Shown: positions 7,557-15,437 of the stretch, piece by piece
Numbering within the stretch: the stretch's first letter is position 1
Layout of the letters: every line of letters begins with the position of its first letter
Source: JAEHDI01 sp035455185
Lineage (GTDB): Bacteria; Acidobacteriota; Terriglobia; Bryobacterales; Bryobacteraceae
Direction of reading: 5' to 3'
NCBI GenBank assembly: GCA_035455185.1
Contig: DATIFQ010000133.1
Coordinates: forward strand, 1 to 24,953
Length of the DNA: 24,953 nucleotides
Made by a program: the position numbers and the translations under genes
Notes under the pieces: generated by a model
Database searches by the model: none
What the model saw: the letters and a program-made list of their open reading frames with translations, nothing else
Told to the model about the DNA's origin: nothing

Positions 7557-10500
7557 GAAGGTTCATAGGAGTTCGGCCGCGAAGTCTAGAAGTAGAACTT
7601 CGTGCCGAGTGTGATCTGGCGGCTGCCGCCGGCGCTGCTGATGCGACCGAACGAACCGGACGAGAAGTTGCTCACCGGTCCGCCCCAGACCACACGGTTG
7701 AACGGGTTGGACGACTCGAAGCGGAACTGCCAGTTAAACCGCTCGCCCCACTTCGTGTCCTTCACAAGGCCGAGCGACTCGTTCCGCGTCGACATGTTGC
7801 GCGCCCATGTGTACCGAGGCGCATTGCCGAACGTGTAAGGCGCCGGTGTAGCGAAAGCGGAGGCGTTCAGCCACACGTCTCTGGCCGGCTCGAACGCACC
7901 CGAATTGACACCACTGCGGATGTCGCTCGAAACCACATTCGGCCGCTGGCCGGCGTTGCCGATCGGCAGGTTGTTGTTCATGCTGACCGAAATCGGCAAG
8001 CCGCTGGCGTACATCTGGAGGCCAGTGATCTTCCAGCCCCCCAAAACCTTTGAGGCGATGCCGTTGGCTAGGTACTTTTGGCCCGGGCCGAACGGCAATT
8101 CGTAGATGTAGCTTACGGTCAAAATGTGCGGTTGGTCGATCGATGTGATGGACTTGTCTAACGCGCGGTTGAAATTGTCCATCCGTCCGGCACCGGAGGA
8201 GAAAACCTCGGAATCGGACATCGCTTTGGAGAACGTGTAGGCCAGAGTGAACATGAAGCCCTTGGCCATCCGCCGCTCGCCGCTGATCTGGAGCGAGTGG
8301 TACGAGGAAGAGGCGAACGTCGCGCCCGCTTGGCCGACGCCGGTGAATTGCGGCCAGCGCCGCAGTGACTGCGCCAGCGTTCCGCGAGCGCCCCACAACG
8401 AGGCGAAACCTGCGAACGGCTCCGTGTAGCCGGCCGCGACGACCGCCGGGTCGAGGATATTCTTCGACAGCAGCGCGCCGAGGCTCAGGTACTTCGGATC
8501 TACCTGGTTCCAGTCGATGCCGGTGTGCAGCCGCCGGCCGAGGTTGCCCACGTACCCGACGCTGAACGACATGTTCTGGCCCACCTGCTGCTCGATCAGG
8601 AAGTTGAATTGCTGCGTGTAGGGAACTATCGTGCTGCGGTTCCGATCCACGAGCGTAGCGCCCTGGGCATTCTTCAGGCCGGGAATGAGCTGGGGCGGAT
8701 GGGCGAAGTCCTGCCGGAAGCCGTTATCCCAGTTCATCGCCGGTGTGACGCCGAGGTCGGCCGAGCCGAAACTCGCGCTGATATTGTAGCCTTCGCGCAA
8801 GCCGTTGATGCCCGTGCCCTGGGTGATGATCTGGGCGAAGAAGATGCCGTAGCCGCCGCGGACCACCGTTTTGTCCGTGATGCGGTAGGCGAAGCCGAAG
8901 CGCGGCGCGAAGTCCTTCCAGTGTGTGTTGCCGGTGCTGCTGAAGGCCCCGTCGCTCGCAAAAATGTACGCTCCCGGGATGCCGCCAAGCGCCGGGTTGG
9001 GCGCCGTAGGATCCATATAGGAGATGCGGTTGTTCGGGTCGCTGAAACCGGGCTGCACTTCCCAGCGCATGCCGAGGTTCAAGGTCAGCTTCGGAGTGAC
9101 CTTCCAGTCATCGTTTGCCCACAGGCTATAGTAGCCGTTGCGGTTGCCGTACTGGAGGAACGGGAAGAACGACGACGCGGAGTAGACATCACCCAGCAGG
9201 AAGCTGGCCCAGGCGTTGCCGCTCTTGGAAACGCCCGGCAATCCGGTCGAGAGCTGGTTGAACTGCCAGTTGCCACCGCTCGATCCAAAGTCCCGGAAGT
9301 TGTTCCGGGCGCGCTGAACCTCCGCGCCGATTCTGATCGTGTGGTTGCTGCGGATCACACTCAGCGTATCGAGGAACGTAAAGTTGGTGAAGTAGTTGTC
9401 CGAAGCGATCGTGTCGCCGAAGCGGATGTAGTCGTGGTTGAAGTCCACCCACGGAAACAGGTCGCCGCCGACGCCCTTCAGCCCCAGCTTCTCCGGCCAC
9501 CCTTTGCCATAGTGCACTGAGAAGTTCGGGTTGCGGAAACGCGACAGGCCGGCCGAAAACCGGTTCAACACTGTCGGGTTCACCGTCCAGTCATAATTCA
9601 GACGGATGATGCGAGTGGTCACGCGCTGGATGTTGTGGCACTCCAGGTCGCCGGCCAAGCCGTTGCCGCCGACGTTGTTGGCGCCAGGGCACTTCACCGC
9701 CGGGCGGTCGGTGAAGTTGAACATGCCGCTGACGCGGTGCGCTTCGGTGAACAGGTGGTCGATCTTGAAACCGCTCGATCGCTGATCCGTGCTTGGATAG
9801 CCCGTATCCAACTGGTAGTTGTTGGCCAGTCCAGGATAAGTCGGCTGCGGGTGCATCGCCACCATCTTGCTGGAGATGCTGCTCCACATAGTCTTCGGCA
9901 CAGTATTGTTCTCGAACGGATCGCGAACCACCTTGCCATCCACCGTGCGCTGTGAACGCGGGTTGTAGACCAAGCCCCTGCCGGCGTCCACCCACTCGCT
10001 GAAGTCGCCTTCGAGCATCTTCGCGGTCGGGGTGGTTCCCAAGCCGGGCGAGCCGGGGCTCCGTTGATAGTACTGGTCGAACGAGAAGAAGAAGAACGAC
10101 TTGTTGCGACCGTCGTAGACCTTCGGCAACAGGATCGGGCCGCCTACCGTGAAGCCCCAGTTGTTCTGCCGGTACTTGGGCTTAGACGGCTGGAAGAAGT
10201 TGCGGGCGTTGTAGGCCTCCACGCTGTTCAGCCAGAAGGCGTTGCCGTGCAGATCGTTGGTGCCGCTCTTGTAGTTGAACGTGGTGACGCCGCCCAAGGC
10301 GTGGGTGTACTCGGCCGAGTAGTTGTTGGCGATCAGCTTGAACTCGGCGATGGCGTCGACCGAGGGGTTCACCTCGGCGTCGTTGGCCAGGTCGCCGCGG
10401 CTGAGTGCGATGCCGTCGTAATACACCTGATCGGTGAAGGCTGCGTTGCCGTTGACGTGCTTCTCCCACGTAGCGCCGGGGGTGACACCGGGCTGTAGGA

Positions 10501-10897
10501 AGATGAATGAGGACGGGTTGCGGATTCCGCCTCCGAGTGTCAGCGGCAGTTCAGTGAACGTGGACGAAGTGAGTACCATGCCGACTTCGGCCGATTCGGA
10601 TTGAATCAGCGGTGCGGCCCCGGTGACGGTGACCTGTTCGGTCACCTGGCCGAGTTGCATGGTGATGTCGAGGCGGAGCGTTTCGCCAACGCGTGCTCCG
10701 ATTTCCGTCTGCTGATAAGTCCGGAAGCCGTCCTTCTTGGCTACCAGGGTATAGGTGCCGACAGGCAACCGGAGAAGGTTGTAGACGCCCGTGGGACCGG
10801 TTTTGGTGGATGTCTGGACGTTGGTTTCAACGTGCGTGACGGTGATTTCAACGTCCGGGATAGCGGCCTGCGTGCTGTCTATTACCAATCCCGTGAT
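7527..10897. repeat. Long direct repeat, copy 2 (receptor body plus terminator)
   Basis: Counterpart of 1553-4923 in the same orientation and at a constant 5974-bp offset. The two copies flank the sulfatase-like gene, so recombination between them would remove it and leave a hybrid receptor. Confidence 0.8.
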
Positions 10898-10993
10898 CGT
10901 GGCGCGATCGCCTTGCGCCACGGCGACGAGAGGTAACAGGAGGAGCAGACAGAACGCGTACAGATAGAACTTCTGCGACTGCAAACGTTCCAT
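7586..10993 (-). CDS. Oar-like TonB-dependent receptor with N-terminal carboxypeptidase-regulatory domain (copy 2)
   Basis: Outer-membrane receptor of 1135 residues, ungapped paralogue of the gene at 1612-5019. A signal peptide (residues 1-27, ending AVAQ) is followed by the regulatory Ig-like domain (about 32-117), plug (about 125-250) and barrel ending KFYF. The signal peptide, several barrel segments and putative outer loops differ from copy 1 (for example CPGANNVGGNG against CPNHNNSGAAS), while long strand-like blocks are identical. ATG 10993 is preceded by GGGGGGTC, a strong but possibly base-paired ribosome site. The promoter and leader are unrelated to those of copy 1, suggesting different control. 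The gene lies 226 bp downstream of the tandem 686-aa glycosidase-like genes and has its own promoter. Function as importer or binder of a glycan-derived ligand is inferred. Confidence 0.9.
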   Translation of the reverse strand: MERLQSQKFYLYAFCLLLLLPLVAVAQGDRATITGLVIDSTQAAIPDVEITVTHVETNVQTSTKTGPTGVYNLLRLPVGTYTLVAKKDGFRTYQQTEIGARVGETLRLDITMQLGQVTEQVTVTGAAPLIQSESAEVGMVLTSSTFTELPLTLGGGIRNPSSFIFLQPGVTPGATWEKHVNGNAAFTDQVYYDGIALSRGDLANDAEVNPSVDAIAEFKLIANNYSAEYTHALGGVTTFNYKSGTNDLHGNAFWLNSVEAYNARNFFQPSKPKYRQNNWGFTVGGPILLPKVYDGRNKSFFFFSFDQYYQRSPGSPGLGTTPTAKMLEGDFSEWVDAGRGLVYNPRSQRTVDGKVVRDPFENNTVPKTMWSSISSKMVAMHPQPTYPGLANNYQLDTGYPSTDQRSSGFKIDHLFTEAHRVSGMFNFTDRPAVKCPGANNVGGNGLAGDLECHNIQRVTTRIIRLNYDWTVNPTVLNRFSAGLSRFRNPNFSVHYGKGWPEKLGLKGVGGDLFPWVDFNHDYIRFGDTIASDNYFTNFTFLDTLSVIRSNHTIRIGAEVQRARNNFRDFGSSGGNWQFNQLSTGLPGVSKSGNAWASFLLGDVYSASSFFPFLQYGNRNGYYSLWANDDWKVTPKLTLNLGMRWEVQPGFSDPNNRISYMDPTAPNPALGGIPGAYIFASDGAFSSTGNTHWKDFAPRFGFAYRITDKTVVRGGYGIFFAQIITQGTGINGLREGYNISASFGSADLGVTPAMNWDNGFRQDFAHPPQLIPGLKNAQGATLVDRNRSTIVPYTQQFNFLIEQQVGQNMSFSVGYVGNLGRRLHTGIDWNQVDPKYLSLGALLSKNILDPAVVAAGYTEPFAGFASLWGARGTLAQSLRRWPQFTGVGQAGATFASSSYHSLQISGERRMAKGFMFTLAYTFSKAMSDSEVFSSGAGRMDNFNRALDKSITSIDQPHILTVSYIYELPFGPGQKYLANGIASKVLGGWKITGLQMYASGLPISVSMNNNLPIGNAGQRPNVVSSDIRSGVNSGAFEPARDVWLNASAFATPAPYTFGNAPRYTWARNMSTRNESLGLVKDTKWGERFNWQFRFESSNPFNRVVWGGPVSNFSSGSFGRISSAGGSRQITLGTKFYF

Positions 10994-10997
10994 ATTT

Positions 10998-11040
10998 GAC
11001 CCCCCATGTTCACGGGGTCTTGTCCCTACAAGCTGCCCCG
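10998..11040 (-). promoter_or_regulatory. Leader with two competing hairpins over the ribosome site of receptor copy 2
   Basis: Reading the minus-strand RNA, CGGGG (11040-11036) and CTTGT can pair with ACAAG and CCCCG (11017-11013), around an AGGG loop. The same CCCC can instead pair with GGGG in the ribosome site: GACCCC (11019-11014) with GGGGTC (11003-10998), 4 bases before the ATG. The two foldings exclude each other, the pattern of translation-controlling leaders. No known riboswitch class is recognised. Confidence 0.5.
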
Positions 11041-11072
11041 CGAGAGAAAATACATCCTAGCAATGTCGATAT

Positions 11073-11102
11073 ATTGTATTTTCGTAGTAATTCTCTTTTC
11101 AA
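11073..11102 (-). promoter_or_regulatory. Sigma70-like promoter of receptor copy 2
   Basis: On the minus strand TTGAAA (11102-11097), an 18-base spacer and TACAAT (11078-11073) fit a promoter, in an AT-rich patch that stands out from the GC-rich surroundings. The predicted start is near 11066, giving a leader of about 73 bases that contains the competing hairpins. Confidence 0.55.
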
Positions 11103-11219
11103 GGGGAAAAGTTCAAAGTGTCAATAGCTTAATGGTAAGCGCTGACATTCGTTTGTATGTTTAGTGTTCTTAATGTGAGGCCCACGGACAATCGAGGTTC
11201 CGCACACCACTCAAACTGT

Positions 11220-13280
11220 TTATCTCGCCGGCGAAACCTCGAATAGCCGGTATTCGTAGCCGTCAAGGTCGGTCATGAAGGACCCGTCCGCGAGAGCCGC
11301 GGGAGCGACCTGCTGCGTTTGGCCGGTCTTCACGTCCTTGACCGTGAGCTTCGCCGCCGGCGGCATTCCGAGATCCTCGGCTTTCACACGCCAGACGACG
11401 TTCTTGCGCGGCTCGGGGCGGGTGTTGGACACGATGACAATGGTCTGCTCCGGCGAACTGTACAAGGCGCCGTACACTGACTCCCTCGACGTTTTCACGA
11501 CCCCTGTCAGAGCGTTGTGTAGTTTGAACGTTTCGAGCCTGTACGGTTTGAACGCCCGAAATAGCTTGAGGGTCTCTTCGTAGACCTCGCTTCGCCCGCT
11601 TCCGGCCCACGGGAACATACCAAACACGGTCAGGATGGAGATGTTCCGCCGATTGCGCTCGAGCGGCCGGTCTCTCCGGTAGGATGGACATGGCGACCTC
11701 GGCAGGCTCTCCGCTAGCAGGGTGAGCAGCGGAAGATCCTCGAGCCGCAGCGACGACTCCGCCCCCGACAGTTCTTCCATGTTCACAACCAGGTCGGCGA
11801 AGTTTTCGAAGATGATCGCGGGCCTGTTGCCGCCAATATGCAGGATCAGCGGGCCGTCCGGAGCAACCAGCCTCCGAGTCCAGGCCAGCAACTCGACAAC
11901 GCCGTCGACTCCGAGATGCAGATTGGTCCCGTGTTTCGTGTTGGTGCAGCCGATGTTGACGACCTGATCGTAGTAGATGCCGTCAAATCCGAGTTCCCGA
12001 TACGCTTGCTCGATGTCGTGTTTTCTCCGTTCGAGCCACCCCGACGTCGGACACATGAGTGCCCCGTACTCGCCCTTGCCAACGAGCGTGTGGATCACCG
12101 TCCCGAGTTCGTCGACCGTCCGCGCCCACTCGGGCGAGTGTTCTGTGAAGCCCTGCGCTTTCGGATGCAGTTCGTGAATCGAGAAGTACGGGACTACCTT
12201 AATGCCGTGACGCCGGCAAGCCGCAATCACCCGCCGCATCTCGGCCATGCCCTTTTTGTCGTAAGGCGGCCAGGCCCCGTCATGCCAGAAGTTCTCGTCC
12301 TCGGAGTAGTCGTTGTGAAGCCGGACGATGTTGACGCCGCTCTCCGCCCACCGGGCGATCTCGCTATCCGACGGCCAGGGATGGTTCCCGAAGGACAGAT
12401 GGCGCCATTTCCGGTTCGACTTGTCAACGATGCGCGGCAAGCCCAGATAGTAGCTGAACATGTACTCGCCCTTCTTGAGGCGAACAGGGCGCTCCGACCG
12501 CAGAGGTTCGCAGACCACGCGAATCCGGGAGCCGTCATCGGAGACGCTTGCCTCGAACCGGCCAGCGCCGGCTCTTCCAGCCAGCGCACGCTCCCAGGTG
12601 GCCAGGTCCGAAGCAGTGCTCAAGTCGAACCCCTCCACACCTCGGTCGAACAACAAAAGGTAAAGCAGCGTGTGGCGATCATCAACCAGTTTTGTCCCGG
12701 CGCTCCCGATCGTTCCATACCGCGTGTTGATCCGCTGCTGCCACGCGACGTCGTCGACCATAGGCCCGCTCCGGACGCCGAACTCGTTCAGGTCCGCGCG
12801 GACGGCTGTCGAGCCAATGCCCACCGCCGACGCCGTCATGTCTTCGCTCAGCCGCAGCGTGTGGTCCGCCCGGATGAAGAAGGGCGAGATCGTCCACGTC
12901 GTCCGATATTCAATCGGCCCGGGGCGCCTTCCAGCCGCGGCCATCCTGCCGCTAAACTCCAGTCGGACCACGCTGCCCTTCTGAGCCTGGGTGAAGCCCG
13001 TAACGGGAGCGTTTTCGTCCGACCACTGATCGACGTAGCTCGCGAAGGGTGACAGCAGCAGATTCTTCCCGGACCCGGCCGGGAACACGATGCTGTCGAG
13101 CACGCCGCCGTTCCGCAGGTCGAACTCGATCCGCCAGTAGTTGCTGATTGCGGCAACGCGCTCGCCGCCGGCGACCTCCAATCGGATGGGACCTCCTCCC
13201 GGGGCGTCGAGCGCTTCCAGGGAAGGCGTGGCGGCGGGAAGCCCGGCCGCCACGCACAGGAACAGAGCCAGTTCTTTCAT
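11220..13280 (-). CDS. Exported glycosidase-like TIM-barrel protein (paralogue A; possibly DUF6259-type)
   Basis: A 686-residue protein with a signal peptide (1-17). Residues about 27-280 are a beta-sandwich (NYWRIEFDLRNGG, LEFSGRMAAAGR), as precedes the barrel in GH31/GH36-type enzymes. Residues about 290-580 look like a (beta/alpha)8 barrel: GVNIVRLHNDYSEDENFWHD, VVPYFSIHE, GFDGIYYD (D438), FENFADLVVNMEE (E502, E503), GMFPW. A C-terminal beta domain ends at 686. D438 and E502/E503 are candidate catalytic residues by position at strand ends; this is inference. It has the same length and register as the gene just upstream (13287-15347), 6 bases away, so the two are a tandem duplication and almost certainly cotranscribed. 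The start has only a weak ribosome site, consistent with translational coupling. Substrate unknown; assignment to DUF6259 is tentative. Confidence 0.85.
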   Translation of the reverse strand: MKELALFLCVAAGLPAATPSLEALDAPGGGPIRLEVAGGERVAAISNYWRIEFDLRNGGVLDSIVFPAGSGKNLLLSPFASYVDQWSDENAPVTGFTQAQKGSVVRLEFSGRMAAAGRRPGPIEYRTTWTISPFFIRADHTLRLSEDMTASAVGIGSTAVRADLNEFGVRSGPMVDDVAWQQRINTRYGTIGSAGTKLVDDRHTLLYLLLFDRGVEGFDLSTASDLATWERALAGRAGAGRFEASVSDDGSRIRVVCEPLRSERPVRLKKGEYMFSYYLGLPRIVDKSNRKWRHLSFGNHPWPSDSEIARWAESGVNIVRLHNDYSEDENFWHDGAWPPYDKKGMAEMRRVIAACRRHGIKVVPYFSIHELHPKAQGFTEHSPEWARTVDELGTVIHTLVGKGEYGALMCPTSGWLERRKHDIEQAYRELGFDGIYYDQVVNIGCTNTKHGTNLHLGVDGVVELLAWTRRLVAPDGPLILHIGGNRPAIIFENFADLVVNMEELSGAESSLRLEDLPLLTLLAESLPRSPCPSYRRDRPLERNRRNISILTVFGMFPWAGSGRSEVYEETLKLFRAFKPYRLETFKLHNALTGVVKTSRESVYGALYSSPEQTIVIVSNTRPEPRKNVVWRVKAEDLGMPPAAKLTVKDVKTGQTQQVAPAALADGSFMTDLDGYEYRLFEVSPAR

Positions 13281-13286
13281 CAGTGT

Positions 13287-15347
13287 CTACTTTGCCGGCG
13301 CGATTTCAAACAGCCGGTATTCGTAGCCGTCAAGTTCGGTCATGAAGGACCCGTCCGAGAGAGCCGCCGGGGCGACCTGCTGCGTTTGGCCGGTCTTCAC
13401 GTCCTTGACCGTGAGCTTCGCCGCCGGAGACATGCCGAGATCCTCGGCTTCCACACGCCAGACGACGTTCTTGCGCTTCTCCGGACGAGCGTTAGACACG
13501 ATGACGACGGCCTGTTCGGGCGAGCTGTATAAGGCGCCGTACACCGTCTCCCAGGAGGTCTTCACGACCCCGGTCAGCGCGTCATGGAATCGGTAGTCCT
13601 CCAGGCGATACGGCTTGAACGTGCGGAACAGTTTCAGCGTCTCCGCATAGACGCCGTCGCCGGTACCGCCCGACCACGGGAACATGCCTAGCACGACGAG
13701 ATGCGCGATATTCCGCTGGTTCCGTTCCACCGGCATGTCACGCCGGTAAGACGGGCACGGCGAGCGCATGATGCTTTCCGCCAGAACAGTGACGATCGGA
13801 ACCTCGTCCATCACCATGAGCTTCTCCGCGCCGGAGATCTCTTCCATGTTGACCACCAGGTCGGCGAAGTTCTCGAAGGCGATGGACGGCATTGCACCGT
13901 AAAGATGCAGGATCAGTGTGCCATTCGGCGCGACGAGTCTCCGCGTCCAGGCCAGCAGGTCGATCACACCGTCAGTGCCGAGATGCAGCTTCTCGTTATG
14001 GGCCTTGTTGGTACACGGGAGCGTCATCACCCAGTCGTAGTAGATTCCGTCGAAACCCAGGTCCCGATACGCCCTCTCAATATCCTGCTTGCGGCGTTCG
14101 AGCCAGCGGGACTGCGGGCACATCTGCGCTCCGAACTCTCCTTTGCCCCAGGCGTTGTGGAAGACGGTGCCGGCCTGGTCGACGCTGCGCTTCCACTCAT
14201 TCTCGTTCGCCGCGTAGCCTTCCGCTTTCGGATGGAACTCGTGAATCGAGAAGTACGGGACTACCTGGATGTTGTGCCGGTGGCAAGCCGCGATGACACG
14301 CTTCATCTCGGCCATGCCTTTGTCGTCATAGGGAGGCCAGGCGCCATCGTGCCAGAAGTTCTCGTCTTCGGCGTAGTCATTGTGCAGCCGGACGATGTTC
14401 ACACCGTTGTCGGCCCACTTCTTGACCTCCGTGTCCGACGGCCAGGGGTGGTTGCCGAACGAAAGATGCATCCACTTCCGGTTGGCCTTCTCGACGATGC
14501 GCGGCAGCCCGAGGTAGTAGCTGAACGTGTACTCGCCTTTGGCGACCTTCACCGGGTACGGAAGACTCAGCGGCTCCATGGCGAGGGAGATCGAGCCACC
14601 GTCGTCGGCGACCTTGGCCTCGTAGCGGCCCACGCCGCCTCGCTTCGCCAGGCCTGTCTCCCAGGTAGCCACGTCGGAGGCGACGGTAATGTCGAAGCCC
14701 TCCTTGGCTCGGTCGAAGAACAACATATACGTAGGCGCGTGGTGCTCGGCGATGAGTACTTCCCCGGCTTGCTGGACTTTCCCGAAACGCCCCCCAGCCA
14801 TCTTCCGCCGGTCGGGATCGTCGGTCATGCCGACGCGCAGTCCCCATTCGTTGAGCTCGCGGCGCAGCGAGGTGGAAACGACGCCGGCCTTAGAGACCAT
14901 GGCGTCTTCCAGGAAACGCAGCTTGTAGTCGGCGCGCGCGACGAACGGCGACAGAGTCCAGGTGGTCACGAACTCGACCGGCCCCGGATTTCTTCCGGCC
15001 GCCGCCATCCGGCCTGAGAATTCCAGCGTGACGATGTCACCGTTCCGCGACGGGCGGAAGTCCGTTTTCGGTGCATTCGCCGCGCACCAGCGATCGACGT
15101 ACGTACGGAACGGCGCGAGCAGCAGGTTGTTGCCGCTGCCGTGCTTGAAGACGATTGTGTCGAGTGCCCCGCCGTTGCGCAGATCGAACTCCAGGTGCCA
15201 ATAATCGGTGGTGACCTTGACGCGGTCGCCGGGTGAGGTGTCGAGTTGGATGGAACCTCCGCCCGGCGCCTGTATCTGTGGCGCCTGAGCGAAAGACACC
15301 GTGCAGAATAGCGCGGCAGTACACAATCCACGAAGCCGTGAAGTCAT
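13287..15347 (-). CDS. Exported glycosidase-like TIM-barrel protein (paralogue B; possibly DUF6259-type)
   Basis: First gene of the tandem pair, 686 residues: signal peptide (1-21), beta-sandwich, barrel with GFDGIYYD (D438) and VVNMEEISG (E502, E503), and a C-terminal beta domain. The frame runs open upstream to 16811, but that extension is antisense to the divergent gene. ATG 15347 follows AAAGGA and begins a clean signal peptide, and it gives exactly paralogue A's length. In residues 271-340 the two agree at 59 of 70 positions. Right after D438 they differ (WVMTLPC here, QVVNIGC in A), and again at 482-490, which suggests related but different substrates. The promoter at 15385-15413 drives the pair. 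Exported glycan hydrolysis is inferred from fold and neighbours. Confidence 0.87.
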   Translation of the reverse strand: MTSRLRGLCTAALFCTVSFAQAPQIQAPGGGSIQLDTSPGDRVKVTTDYWHLEFDLRNGGALDTIVFKHGSGNNLLLAPFRTYVDRWCAANAPKTDFRPSRNGDIVTLEFSGRMAAAGRNPGPVEFVTTWTLSPFVARADYKLRFLEDAMVSKAGVVSTSLRRELNEWGLRVGMTDDPDRRKMAGGRFGKVQQAGEVLIAEHHAPTYMLFFDRAKEGFDITVASDVATWETGLAKRGGVGRYEAKVADDGGSISLAMEPLSLPYPVKVAKGEYTFSYYLGLPRIVEKANRKWMHLSFGNHPWPSDTEVKKWADNGVNIVRLHNDYAEDENFWHDGAWPPYDDKGMAEMKRVIAACHRHNIQVVPYFSIHEFHPKAEGYAANENEWKRSVDQAGTVFHNAWGKGEFGAQMCPQSRWLERRKQDIERAYRDLGFDGIYYDWVMTLPCTNKAHNEKLHLGTDGVIDLLAWTRRLVAPNGTLILHLYGAMPSIAFENFADLVVNMEEISGAEKLMVMDEVPIVTVLAESIMRSPCPSYRRDMPVERNQRNIAHLVVLGMFPWSGGTGDGVYAETLKLFRTFKPYRLEDYRFHDALTGVVKTSWETVYGALYSSPEQAVVIVSNARPEKRKNVVWRVEAEDLGMSPAAKLTVKDVKTGQTQQVAPAALSDGSFMTELDGYEYRLFEIAPAK

Positions 15348-15369
15348 GAGAGGTCCTTTGATAGATGAA

Positions 15370-15381
15370 GTCGGTACCAAC
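15370..15381. promoter_or_regulatory. Operator-like near-palindrome in the divergent region
   Basis: The 12-base element GTCGGTACCAAC is palindromic except for one symmetric pair. It overlaps the predicted start site (near 15378) of the 686-aa gene pair and lies in the 90-bp divergent region shared with the 960-aa gene. A dimeric regulator binding here could control one or both directions. No regulator gene is in the window. Confidence 0.3.
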
Positions 15382-15384
15382 GGA

Positions 15385-15413
15385 ATTCTATATCGTGATC
15401 TGATAGTCTGCAA
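15385..15413 (-). promoter_or_regulatory. Sigma70-like promoter of the tandem 686-aa genes
   Basis: On the minus strand TTGCAG (15413-15408), a 17-base spacer and TAGAAT (15390-15385) form a plausible promoter. The leader would be about 30 bases, with the AAAGGA ribosome site. No equally good plus-strand promoter is visible for the divergent 960-aa gene. Confidence 0.5.
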
Positions 15414-15437
15414 ACGAGATAAAACGGAGGGTCGTTG

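Noticed and set aside
8525..9520. 331-codon plus-strand open frame, with a 273-codon counterpart at 3334-4155
   Set aside because: Antisense shadows of the two receptor genes; they lack ribosome sites and protein features.
11119..11150. tRNA-like D-arm pattern (AGCTTAATGGTAAGC)
   Set aside because: No acceptor, anticodon or T arm can be formed around it; no TTCGA-type loop is present.
13701..15017. 438-codon plus-strand open frame (and a 404-codon one at 11838-13052)
   Set aside because: Both are antisense to the tandem glycosidase-like genes in the matching register, as expected for shadow frames of paralogues.
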